64,000 bases of DNA from GCA-020345945 sp964596985 (GTDB lineage: Archaea; Thermoproteota; Bathyarchaeia; RBG-16-48-13; GCA-020345945). The notes beneath the pieces were generated by a model. It was not told where the DNA came from and searched no databases. It saw only the letters and a list, made by a program, of their open reading frames with translations. The stretch lies in contig CAZQWG010000001.1 in assembly GCA_964596985.1 (NCBI GenBank), forward strand, positions 124,001 through 188,000, read 5' to 3'. The translations under genes were made by a program, and so were the position numbers. Below, piece after piece: positions 31,663 through 40,375 of this stretch (its first letter is position 1; each line of letters opens with the position of its first letter).

Positions 31663-32808
31663 CTAGTCCAGTAGAGCCTTAACGTCGTTGTGTATGCGAT
31701 CCATCGTCTTCGTCCGTGCAGCCAATTGGCTTTTCAAGTCACTGATCGACCTCATCGACAACGGATCAACGTCATGCATTACCGCCAAGTAGATGCTTGC
31801 CACATCGACAGTATACATCACAGACAACATCTTCGCGAGAAGAGAGTTCCCTTCAGAGAACACTTCAATAATCCTATTGGCCTTGTCCGCAATGAGGTCT
31901 CTAGTGATTTCGTAACGTAGTTTCATCTCTTCGATGTTATCAGTTGTTCTGAGAAAGATAATCGAAAACCGTTTAGTATATTCCTCTGGGGCCTCCCAGC
32001 CCACGACGTCATTATGATCTATCTCAGAGAGGAAGCCGGAGACGGCAAGAAGTTTACTGTTCTCGTTGATCTGCGTTCTGGACCTATACGCGATCGCACG
32101 GCTGAAGCGGTCGCCATAGATCACTGGGATGCTGCCGGACAACACCGCTGCCAAGCGTTTCGACCTGTTTCTCGTGACAGGAACCTCAGGTACCACCTCA
32201 TCCCTTATCCTACGCAGAACTTCCACCGCTTCCTGCAGCTCTTCTTCGACACCCGACACCAAACCGAACTTCTCAAGTATGACGACCAAGGGAAAGAATA
32301 GGTACGCAATGGCACTTCGGGGAACCATCTCGCTCGGAAGCTCGATGACTGGAACATTCAGCTTCTTGCAGAGGTCGCCAAGAATCCCACCAGAAGTCAC
32401 CGCCACCACCATGCATCCACGACGGACAGCGTCGACGAACGAGCTCAGGGTCTCCTCCGTATTCCCGGAGTAGCTCACCGCTATCACTAGACTCTCTCTG
32501 CCTGCGTAGAGAGGAAGGCGGTAGTCTCTGCAAACCTCTAGGGGCACGGTCAGAGATTCTGATATCCAGTCCTTCAGGATACTGCCGCCTATCGCCGAAC
32601 CCCCCATACCAACAACTAGAATCCCCCGGGGTTTCACGTAGTTCACTGCGAGCCTTGAAGAGATCTGAAGCGTATCGGGAATCTTGAGTCCCCTAGCTCT
32701 TCGAATGGCGTCTTTGCACTGGTCTGGAAGATCACGCCAAAACTTCACAGAGTTCATAGCCTCGATCTTCTCTGCGGTGTCCAGAGGGTGAATGAAGACT
32801 TCAGACAT
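31663..32808 (-). CDS. pgi-pmi: Bifunctional phosphoglucose/phosphomannose isomerase
   Basis: A 381-aa SIS-domain enzyme of the PGI/PMI family common in Crenarchaeota. VVGMGGSAIGGSILKDW near residue 66 and VSYSGNTEETLSSF near residue 105 bind the sugar phosphate, and the second SIS half contains INENSKLLAVSGFLSEIDHNDVVGWE with a catalytic Glu and His. It interconverts glucose-6-P, fructose-6-P and mannose-6-P. Downstream of radA on the same strand with a 100-nt gap. Confidence 0.93.
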   Translation of the reverse strand: MSEVFIHPLDTAEKIEAMNSVKFWRDLPDQCKDAIRRARGLKIPDTLQISSRLAVNYVKPRGILVVGMGGSAIGGSILKDWISESLTVPLEVCRDYRLPLYAGRESLVIAVSYSGNTEETLSSFVDAVRRGCMVVAVTSGGILGDLCKKLNVPVIELPSEMVPRSAIAYLFFPLVVILEKFGLVSGVEEELQEAVEVLRRIRDEVVPEVPVTRNRSKRLAAVLSGSIPVIYGDRFSRAIAYRSRTQINENSKLLAVSGFLSEIDHNDVVGWEAPEEYTKRFSIIFLRTTDNIEEMKLRYEITRDLIADKANRIIEVFSEGNSLLAKMLSVMYTVDVASIYLAVMHDVDPLSMRSISDLKSQLAARTKTMDRIHNDVKALLD

Positions 32809-32907
32809 CTACGATTCCTCGGAAAAACCTGAAGGATCAAAGTATATAGATTTTGATGAGAGACGTCTTCGAGTGTATTCTGCGGACCACCGGGATCTGG
32901 AAGTCGA

Positions 32908-33891
32908 CTAGCCTTTCGACTCTACGTCCTCGACCCCACGATCGGAGATCGCAAACACTCGTTCCATCTCCGGCAAGTAGGGGGAGTCGAAGATCTTCGC
33001 AACCCGAGTATTTCCACGAGACTTTCTAATGAACACCCGATAGGTACAATTGTGGGCCAGTACATGTCCTCCAGCAGGTTTCTGTGCTGGTCCAAAGAAC
33101 ACATCGGGTTGGGCTATTACCTGATTCGTGAAGACAACCGCAATATTATGAGCCTCGCCCAATCTCAACAACTTGTGAATATGCGCATTCAGCTTCTGTT
33201 GCCTTTCTGGCAGGTTCTGTCGACCTATGAACTCGCTTCGAAAATGAGATACTATAGAGTCGATGATCACGAGCCTCAAAGGCTTCTCCAGTTTCAACGG
33301 GTTATCCTTGACCAGTCGATCAAGATCGTTGATGATCAGAATCTGATGGTCACTATTATACGCTCTTGCTGTTACAATGTTCCTAATCACGGCTTTGTCA
33401 TCTAATCCTCGTGCTGCAGCTATCTGCCCAATCCTCTCGGGTCTAAAAGTACCCTCGGTGTCGATGAATAGCGCTGAGCCGTCCAAGCCTCCCTCTTCAG
33501 GCGGTAGCTGTACTGTCACGCATAGAGTGAAACAGATCTGGGTCTTCCCTGCCCCGAACTCACCCGAAAACTCTGTTATCGCCTGGGTCTCGACCCCACC
33601 GTCCAACAGTTCATTCAGGCTATTGCAACCGAGAGTGATTTTTGTGACAGTTTGTCTCTTCTCAAGTAGTTCTTCAGCGGTAACGAATTGAATGTGCAAT
33701 CTCCCTCTGGCTTCTTGCTGTATCGACTTCAACCGTTCTGCTCCGAGCCCGGTGAGCTCGGTGAGTTCACGTATAGGAGTGACAACGAGAGCCTCAATCG
33801 TGTATATTCCTCCCTCTCTCAACTTGCTGACCGTGGCAGGCCCGATTCCCGACAGATCCTCTAGGTCAATTTCTGACGCCAACGAAGCCAC
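32908..33891 (-). CDS. radA: DNA repair and recombination protein RadA
   Basis: The archaeal RecA/Rad51 recombinase (about 327 aa). The N-terminal HhH domain has DLSGIGPATVSKLREGG, Walker A is GEFGAGKTQ at about residue 110, and Walker B is LRLVIIDSIV. Loop L2 region: FTNQVIAQPDVFFGPAQKPAGGHVLAH. It forms filaments on ssDNA and drives strand exchange. GTG 33891 has AAGAGG at 6 nt; TTG 33897 is an alternative. A SWIM-domain gene lies upstream on the same strand. Confidence 0.97.
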   Translation of the reverse strand: MASLASEIDLEDLSGIGPATVSKLREGGIYTIEALVVTPIRELTELTGLGAERLKSIQQEARGRLHIQFVTAEELLEKRQTVTKITLGCNSLNELLDGGVETQAITEFSGEFGAGKTQICFTLCVTVQLPPEEGGLDGSALFIDTEGTFRPERIGQIAAARGLDDKAVIRNIVTARAYNSDHQILIINDLDRLVKDNPLKLEKPLRLVIIDSIVSHFRSEFIGRQNLPERQQKLNAHIHKLLRLGEAHNIAVVFTNQVIAQPDVFFGPAQKPAGGHVLAHNCTYRVFIRKSRGNTRVAKIFDSPYLPEMERVFAISDRGVEDVESKG

Positions 33892-34067
33892 CAACAACCT
33901 CTTCGCGGTTCAAGATGTCTCATGACTCATATATGAAGTATGAGTTGGGTTGACAACCTAGGCTGATACGCAACGAACGGTCTCAACAATTCAAGTCGCG
34001 ACTCGTTAGGTTAAACCAAGTAGCGAGCATAAGGACATCCGATCCAAGATACCATTCTTCCGAAATC

Positions 34068-34322
34068 CTACGGAGACGGGGATTTATGGTCAAGCTTGAC
34101 AGTTGTCTTCTGAGATTCTGCGATCGACGTGGCCAGAGAATGTGAACACCTACTACGATTCCAGAATCCTGTGCAACTGCACACGTACCTCCCAGCCTTG
34201 TCCTTCTGCACAAGATATGTCCCGTGATCGCCTTTGACGTGAAATACCTTCGGAGACTCCTTGAACACCCTACCCTCATTTGCCAGTCGAAGGGCTTTCC
34301 ACATAAGGGAATCTATCCCCAT
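34068..34322 (-). CDS. Small SWIM zinc-finger protein
   Basis: An 84-aa protein made almost entirely of a SWIM domain. C48-x-C50 and C59-x-H61 (CSC, then RCSH) form the CxCx8CxH zinc site, after the strand-rich FHVKGDHGTYLVQKDKAGRYVC. SWIM domains bind DNA or proteins. In eukaryotes SWS1/Shu2 SWIM proteins partner Rad51 paralogs, and archaeal SWIM homologues have been noted. It lies 176 nt upstream of radA on the same strand, so a recombination role is a reasonable inference. Confidence 0.85.
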   Translation of the reverse strand: MGIDSLMWKALRLANEGRVFKESPKVFHVKGDHGTYLVQKDKAGRYVCSCTGFWNRSRCSHSLATSIAESQKTTVKLDHKSPSP

Positions 34323-34575
34323 CTCTAGTCACCTCTTTCGACGTAAAGGGGTCTCGAACCTAAGGCTCAAAGAAGTCTTCTCAGGACTTACAGAAAAAGT
34401 TGCCTGTCCAGATTTGACAACGTAACCGGACGAATTGCCCAGAATCGGGGAATACACTAGTCGGAGGGTCTAGTCCGAGAGGGAGTGGAAGAACGCTCGA
34501 GCCAATCGACTATCAACAACAAATAATAAGCTTGAAAACAACAATGGGAGCCTGCAAGTCGTCGGAGCGAACTTG

Positions 34576-34734
34576 ATGGAGCTACTCTGGTCTATCATCG
34601 ACAATGTCCTCTTCTATGTGCTCATGTTGGCAATGACCCTGATGTTATTCGTGTATATACGATTGAAGAACTGGGTTCAAACCCAACGGATTATCAGAAC
34701 ATTTGAGCTGATCGCCCCCCGAGACGAAGAATAA
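34576..34734 (+). CDS. Small single-pass membrane protein (52 aa)
   Basis: ATG 34576, with GGAG 9 nt upstream (TTG 34573 also possible), opens a 52-codon frame. Residues 4-29 are strongly hydrophobic (WSIIDNVLFYVLMLAMTLML), followed by a basic stretch and a charged tail ending RDEE. It is clearly a membrane helix, although the family is unknown to me. It sits between the SWIM gene and EF-1A, on the plus strand. Confidence 0.6.
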   Translation: MELLWSIIDNVLFYVLMLAMTLMLFVYIRLKNWVQTQRIIRTFELIAPRDEE

Positions 34735-34834
34735 ATGGATAGAAAACAGGGAAGAGCAGGGCCAGTTGCCTAGGTCGCCGCCATCATTGGGTTGACAGGT
34801 AGTCTCCCCAAGGGTATGATTTGATATATAGCTA

Positions 34835-34845
34835 GGTATAAAAGC
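34835..34845 (+). promoter_or_regulatory. TATA box for EF-1A
   Basis: GGTATAAAAGC is a near-ideal TATA box centred near 34840; A-rich DNA follows. The predicted start near 34866 gives a leader of about 55 nt with GGGAAAG before ATG 34921. Confidence 0.7.
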
Positions 34846-34920
34846 TTCATAAGACAAGAAAAACTAAAATAACCGAGAAAAACGTTAGAACCTAAATTAG
34901 AGTCAAGAGGGAAAGATGAA

Positions 34921-36228
34921 ATGTCCTCGGAGAAACCACACCTAAACCTCGTGGTCTGTGGCCATGTCGACCACGGAAAGAGTACAAGTGTCGGTCGACT
35001 GCTTGTAGAGAAGGGGTACATATCAGAACGTGAGATAGAGGCTCATAAAGCCGAAGCAGAGAAGTATGGGATGAGAATTGCCGAGGTCAAGTATGCCTGG
35101 GTCCTCGACAAGCTCAAAGAAGAGCGAGAAAGAGGAATGACGATAGACCTCGCCTTCTGGAAGTTTGAGACCGACAAGTACTTCTTCACGATCATAGACG
35201 CACCAGGGCATAGAGACTTTGTCAAGAACATGATCACAGGTACTAGCCAAGCAGACGCAGGCCTACTCATTTGCTCAGCGAAGAAAGGAGACTACGAAGC
35301 CGGAATCGGACCTGGGGGTCAGACACGAGAACACGTATTCCTCATGAGGACGCTGGGTGTGAACCAGCTGGTCGTAGGCGTTACCAAGATGGATGACCCG
35401 ACGGTAAAATTCAGCCAAGAGAGATTCGAAGAGGTTAAGAACGGTCTGCAAGACCTCCTCAAGATGGTAGGCTACGATATAAGCAAGATTCCAGTAATAC
35501 CGATATCTGGATGGACAGGGGATAACCTCGTCAAGAAGACAGAGAACATGCCGTGGTATGACGGGACGACTCTAATCGAGGCTTTCGACCAGACATTTAC
35601 GGTTCCGAAGAAACCCACAGACAAACCACTTCGACTTCCTGTCCAAGACGTATACACAATCACAGGAGTAGGAACCGTCCCTGTCGGGAGAGTAGAGACA
35701 GGAGTCCTCAAAGTCGACGACACCATCGTATTCATGCCTTCGAACAAGAAAGGCGAAGTCAAGTCCATCGAGACCCACCACACCAAGATACAGAAAGCAG
35801 AACCCGGCGACAACGTGGGCTTCAACATCAGAGGGATCGGGAGAAACGATATCACCAGGGGTGATGTCGGTGGTCCCGTCGACAACCCTCCAACCGTAGT
35901 CAAGGAGTTCATCGGACAGATCGTAGTCGTCCACCACCCGACCGCAATAGCCCAAGGCTACACCCCAGTGCTCCACGCCCATACATCGACAGTCGCATGC
36001 CAATTCACCGAGCTCATACAGAAGTTGGATTCAAGAACAGGTCAAGTTGTAGAAGAGAAACCAGCGTACTTGAAAGAGGGAGACGGCGCGGTGGTAAGGC
36101 TACGACCGTTGAGGTCAGTCTCTCTTGAAACGTACTCCGAATTCCCACCCATGGGCAGGTTTGCAATCAGAGACATGGGAACAACGATTGCAGCTGGAAT
36201 CATAAAGGAGATTACGGAGAAAGCCTAG
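34921..36228 (+). CDS. tuf: Translation elongation factor EF-1A
   Basis: A 435-aa GTPase delivering aminoacyl-tRNA. GHVDHGKS (residues 14-21) is G1, RGMTIDLAF is G2, DAPGH (93-97) is G3 and TKMD (155-158) is G4. Domains II and III follow, with VKSIETHHTKIQKAEPGDNVGFNIRG. A pyrimidine-rich stretch after the stop (36233-36255) probably terminates transcription. In many archaea S10 follows directly; here it lies 7.7 kb away. Confidence 0.97.
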   Translation: MSSEKPHLNLVVCGHVDHGKSTSVGRLLVEKGYISEREIEAHKAEAEKYGMRIAEVKYAWVLDKLKEERERGMTIDLAFWKFETDKYFFTIIDAPGHRDFVKNMITGTSQADAGLLICSAKKGDYEAGIGPGGQTREHVFLMRTLGVNQLVVGVTKMDDPTVKFSQERFEEVKNGLQDLLKMVGYDISKIPVIPISGWTGDNLVKKTENMPWYDGTTLIEAFDQTFTVPKKPTDKPLRLPVQDVYTITGVGTVPVGRVETGVLKVDDTIVFMPSNKKGEVKSIETHHTKIQKAEPGDNVGFNIRGIGRNDITRGDVGGPVDNPPTVVKEFIGQIVVVHHPTAIAQGYTPVLHAHTSTVACQFTELIQKLDSRTGQVVEEKPAYLKEGDGAVVRLRPLRSVSLETYSEFPPMGRFAIRDMGTTIAAGIIKEITEKA

Positions 36229-36413
36229 CCTCTCCCCCTTCCTTTTCTACTTCCCTACCCGTTAAACTTCACGGGTTCCTATTCGAGCCGTCATCGTTGA
36301 GAACAAGGTTCATAGCACGCGTTTCCTTCAGATAGAAGTAGGAGGCTACACTCCCCGACTACACTAGCCGGAGAAGAGTTGTCCTTCACTCGTCCAGCAC
36401 GGTCCGTGCTTAA

Positions 36414-39269
36414 ATGAAGGAGAGAGGTAAGATCGAGAATTCCGTGTATGAACTACTCTTGCCTCAGATAAGAGAGGCGCTGACAAGTCTCGGCTTCAGA
36501 TTCCCGTCTCCCCCTCAAACCGCAGCGATCCCAAAGATCCTGGAGGGATCGAACGTACTCCTAATTGCTCCCGCAGGAACAGGGAAGACAGAAGCAGCGA
36601 TTCTACCAGTATTCCACAGCCTCCTCGATGGGCCGCGCGGGAAAGGCATCAAGATTATCTATATTACACCCATGAGAGCTTTGAACCGCGATTTGGCTAG
36701 AAGGCTCTCGTACTGGGGGGGTCGACTCGGCCTAGGAGTAGAGGTGAGACACGGGGACACGCCGACCAGAATTCGGCGAAAACAGGCAAAGACACCCCCA
36801 GATCTACTTGTCACGACTCCCGAGACTCTTCAAGCAATCCTACCAGGAAAGCGAATGCAGGAACATCTCAGGGACGTGAGGTGGGTACTCGTTGACGAGA
36901 TACATGAACTCGCGGAAAGCAAGCGAGGGACACAGCTTACACTAGGGTTGGAACGGCTACGAGAAATAGTCGGGAGGGATTTTCAGAGGATCGGAGTCTC
37001 GGCCACAATATCAGAGCCCAAGAAGATCGCCAGGTTTCTAGCCGGCACAGAAAGACAAGTAGAAATCGTCGAGTCTCCAGTGGAGAGGATATTCGAATAC
37101 AGGGTGGAATACCCGTTTCCGACAGAAGAAGACTACGAGTTGGCACCAAGCCTATACACCACACCCGAGTCGGCAGCCAGGATCAGTAGGATAAGGGAGT
37201 TAGTACAGGGACACCGTTCGACACTGATATTCGTCAACAGCAGAACCAACGCCGAAATGCTGGGACACAGACTGGGCATGATCGATAACACCGTGAAGGT
37301 TCATCATGGATCTCTCTCGAGAGAGGAGAGGTCCCAGGTTGAAAACGAGTTCAGGTCCGGAAAGATCAAAGGCATCATCTGTACATCCACCCTGGAACTA
37401 GGGATCGACGTAGGAACCGTTGACCTAGTAGTGCAATACATGTCACCCAGACAGGTATTACCATTCGTGCAGAGGATTGGACGGTCAGGACACCGGCTTG
37501 GAGAAAAAGCTGTAGGTACGGTGATATCAGTCTCCCCCGAGGACATACTGGAATCTGCCGTTGTCATACGAAAATCGTCGGCGATGGAACTAGAGGAGAC
37601 GGGAATCCATGAGAATGCCCTCGACGTCCTCACACATCAGACCATAGGAGCCACGCTAGATGCGGACGAGATCTCTAAAGAGACCCTTTACCGGATCGTG
37701 AGACGATCCTACCCCTACCGCAAACTGAAAAGGGGGACACTCAAGGATCTAATCGAATACCTTCAGAAGCAAGGACTGCTACACCGAGAAGGAGACATAC
37801 TAACGAGAAGCCGTAGAGGACGAGAATACTACTACTCCTGCCTATCAATGATTCCGGATGAGATCAGATATTCGGTGATAGACCTGTCGACAGACAGATT
37901 CATCGGCAGTCTCGGAGACGAATTCATCAAGATGAAGGCCAAGACAGGACTGAACTTCATCTGTAAAGGGCGGGTATGGAAGATCAGGAAGATTGAGGAA
38001 AGAAGAGTCTACGTCACCCCAGTAGAAGACCCCGCCGGAGCGATCCCAGGCTGGGACGGCGAGATGATACCGGTGACCGAGGAGATCGCCTGTGAGGTAG
38101 GTAGACTACGGAACAAGATAGCCAGAGAACTACGGTCGGGAAGAAAGGAGCTGATTCAGAGACTCTCCTCGGAACTCGGAGTCGAGAGACACGGAACTAA
38201 GGCAGTGGTCGCAGAAATCAGAGAACAACTTTCCGAGGGAGTCCCAGTCCCCGATCACAAAACAATCCTAGTCGAAAACTTCGATCGGTTCATCATAGTA
38301 CATATCTGCAAGGGAGAGAAGGTGACCCGAACACTTGGATACATCTTCGAGAACGCCCTTTCGAAACGACATCCCGTGAAGAATATCTGGTCCGACGCCT
38401 ACAGAATCCTAGTTGAGACCGAAGCCACGGAGATCGACCTAGACGAGGTCGTAGAAGAACTTTTTCAACACTCCCCAGACGAAGCCCAATCCCTATTCCA
38501 AGAATACGTCGACAGAAGATTTCCCTACGCCTACTACCTGAAGTTCGTAGCAGAAAGATTCGGAGTCCTCCCAAGAGGAAAAGCAACCGGGGAAGGAGAA
38601 CTCGCCAGGATCGCCGAGCATTTTCGAGACACCCCGATATACACCGAGACCCTGAGAGAAGTGCTCCAAGTGAAAGCGGACATCCAAGGAGTAAGAAGAC
38701 TGTACAGAGACATCAGGAAGGGGAATATAAGGATAGTCACCCATAGAAGTGAGTTGGCGGCATCCCCGCTTTCTTCTATTATCCTCAACAGATTCTTCGA
38801 AGTCCCGGAGCTGATCGCCGAAGAAACTCTGGGAGAAGACAGTATTCAAAGGATGAAGAACGCGATCGCAAACGAGTATGTACAGCTGTTGTGCATGGAC
38901 TGTGGCAAGAGACAGGAACGAACCGAAGTTGGGAGGTTGAAAAAGAGACCCCGATGTTCAGAATGCAAGTCGCAACTGATGACTATGCTTGGAAAGTCGA
39001 GATGGGATACCCCGAGGATCCTAGATGCTTGGCTACAGAGGAGACCTCTCGAAGAGAGCGACAGGAAGACCCTTGCCAGAGCGCGGCAGATCGCGGATCT
39101 CATCGCGGTCTACGGCAAGAAAGCCGCGATAGCCCTAGCCGTTACAGGAGTCGGACCGCAAACCGCCTCCAGAATCCTAGCGAGGATGCACTACTCAGAG
39201 GAAGAGTTCTACAAGGATCTACTAGAAGCAAAGTTAAGATACATAGCCACCAGGGAGTACTGGGACTGA
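36414..39269 (+). CDS. lhr: Lhr-type DNA/RNA helicase with C-terminal zinc finger
   Basis: A 951-aa superfamily 2 helicase. APAGTGKT (residues 52-59) is Walker A, VDEIHE is motif II, GVSATIS is motif III, and QRIGRSGHR is motif VI. Beyond the two RecA domains come winged-helix and Lhr-specific modules. About residue 826 on, CMDCGK-CSEC forms a zinc site and GVGPQTASRIL near residue 897 is a helix-hairpin-helix DNA-binding motif. Lhr proteins unwind 3'-5' and act in DNA repair. ATG 36414 is used; GTG 36441 is possible because a TATA-like CTTAAATGA overlaps the first codon. It precedes fen1 by 50 nt. Confidence 0.92.
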   Translation: MKERGKIENSVYELLLPQIREALTSLGFRFPSPPQTAAIPKILEGSNVLLIAPAGTGKTEAAILPVFHSLLDGPRGKGIKIIYITPMRALNRDLARRLSYWGGRLGLGVEVRHGDTPTRIRRKQAKTPPDLLVTTPETLQAILPGKRMQEHLRDVRWVLVDEIHELAESKRGTQLTLGLERLREIVGRDFQRIGVSATISEPKKIARFLAGTERQVEIVESPVERIFEYRVEYPFPTEEDYELAPSLYTTPESAARISRIRELVQGHRSTLIFVNSRTNAEMLGHRLGMIDNTVKVHHGSLSREERSQVENEFRSGKIKGIICTSTLELGIDVGTVDLVVQYMSPRQVLPFVQRIGRSGHRLGEKAVGTVISVSPEDILESAVVIRKSSAMELEETGIHENALDVLTHQTIGATLDADEISKETLYRIVRRSYPYRKLKRGTLKDLIEYLQKQGLLHREGDILTRSRRGREYYYSCLSMIPDEIRYSVIDLSTDRFIGSLGDEFIKMKAKTGLNFICKGRVWKIRKIEERRVYVTPVEDPAGAIPGWDGEMIPVTEEIACEVGRLRNKIARELRSGRKELIQRLSSELGVERHGTKAVVAEIREQLSEGVPVPDHKTILVENFDRFIIVHICKGEKVTRTLGYIFENALSKRHPVKNIWSDAYRILVETEATEIDLDEVVEELFQHSPDEAQSLFQEYVDRRFPYAYYLKFVAERFGVLPRGKATGEGELARIAEHFRDTPIYTETLREVLQVKADIQGVRRLYRDIRKGNIRIVTHRSELAASPLSSIILNRFFEVPELIAEETLGEDSIQRMKNAIANEYVQLLCMDCGKRQERTEVGRLKKRPRCSECKSQLMTMLGKSRWDTPRILDAWLQRRPLEESDRKTLARARQIADLIAVYGKKAAIALAVTGVGPQTASRILARMHYSEEEFYKDLLEAKLRYIATREYWD

Positions 39270-39319
39270 ACTAGGATAGATCTCAAGGAGACGTATGAGC
39301 CAATCTCGAAGAGCCTGAG

Positions 39320-40375
39320 ATGAAAACAGTGGGAGTCAACCTAAGACCGATAATCATCAAGAGGGAGACTGGGCTGGCAGGCCTCAAAGGAAGAGACTTC
39401 GCCGTAGACGGCAACAACGTACTACACCAATTCCTCTCGCTGATCCGGACTAGAAGCGGCGAGCCCCTAATGGACGACAATGGACGGATCACATCCCACT
39501 TGACCGGGCTGGTCTACCGATCGACCAGATTAATATCCGAATTCAACATGGGGCTCATCTTCGTCTTTGACGGCAAGCCTCCACCTCTGAAACGGAGGGA
39601 GATCGAACAGAGGAGAAGCGCCCGAGAGAGGGCTGAGAGAGAGTGGAGGGAGGCGTACGAGGTAGGCGACTATAGGACGGCTTTCTCGAAAGCCGTGAGA
39701 GCAGGTAAGCTGACGAACGAGATGATAGAGGATTCAAAGAGGACCCTCCAACTTCTGGGCATCCCCCATATTCAAGCCCCAGGCGAGGCTGAGGCGCAGG
39801 CTGCGGAACTGGCGAAGAGGGGAGACGTATGGGCCTCCAACACTCGAGACTACGATTCTCTGCTATTCGCGACGCCCAGGCTAGTCAGATACTTAACGAT
39901 ATCAGGTCGAGAGTTCCTACCGAGCAAAGGACTCTCCAGAAGACTCAAGCCAGAGATCATAGAACTCCGAGAATTCCTCCGTGGAAACGGCATAGACCAA
40001 GAACAGCTAGTTGATTTGGCGATCCTGATAGGGACAGACTTCAACCGGGGAGTCAAAGGTATAGGTCCGAAAAAAGCGCTTACCCTCGTCAAGGAGTACA
40101 GGTCGTTGGAGAATATGCCTGAGGAGATAAGAACCAAACTTCCAGGAGAACTGGAAGAGATAAGATCGATCTTTCGCGAACCAGAGGTTACCCACAACTA
40201 CGACATCCAGTACAGGCCGACGCAGGAAGAAGCCCTCTACGAGTTCCTCTGCGAGGAGAGGGGGTTCTCCAGAAGCAGACTTGAGCTAGCCGTCGAAAGA
40301 ATGAGAAGACACCATTCGGCGAAAGGGCAGAGGAGTCTGAAAGATTGGACAAGGAGGGGCAGGGCAGAGAGATGA
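39320..40375 (+). CDS. fen1: Flap endonuclease 1
   Basis: A 351-aa structure-specific nuclease. FAVDGNN (N region), IQAPGEAEAQAAELAKRG (catalytic acidic cluster), NTRDYDSLLFATP and LIGTDFNRGVKGIGPKKAL (metal site and helix-two-turn-helix) are all present. It removes 5' flaps in Okazaki fragment maturation and repair. The C-terminus QRSLKDWT resembles a PCNA-interacting box, though it lacks the final aromatic pair. Its stop overlaps the ligase start by 4 nt (ATGA). Confidence 0.96.
   Translation: MKTVGVNLRPIIIKRETGLAGLKGRDFAVDGNNVLHQFLSLIRTRSGEPLMDDNGRITSHLTGLVYRSTRLISEFNMGLIFVFDGKPPPLKRREIEQRRSARERAEREWREAYEVGDYRTAFSKAVRAGKLTNEMIEDSKRTLQLLGIPHIQAPGEAEAQAAELAKRGDVWASNTRDYDSLLFATPRLVRYLTISGREFLPSKGLSRRLKPEIIELREFLRGNGIDQEQLVDLAILIGTDFNRGVKGIGPKKALTLVKEYRSLENMPEEIRTKLPGELEEIRSIFREPEVTHNYDIQYRPTQEEALYEFLCEERGFSRSRLELAVERMRRHHSAKGQRSLKDWTRRGRAER

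Noticed and set aside
34660..34690. A T-arm-like GGGTTCAAACCC suggesting a tRNA.
   Set aside because: The flanking bases do not form acceptor or anticodon stems, and it lies inside the small membrane protein frame.
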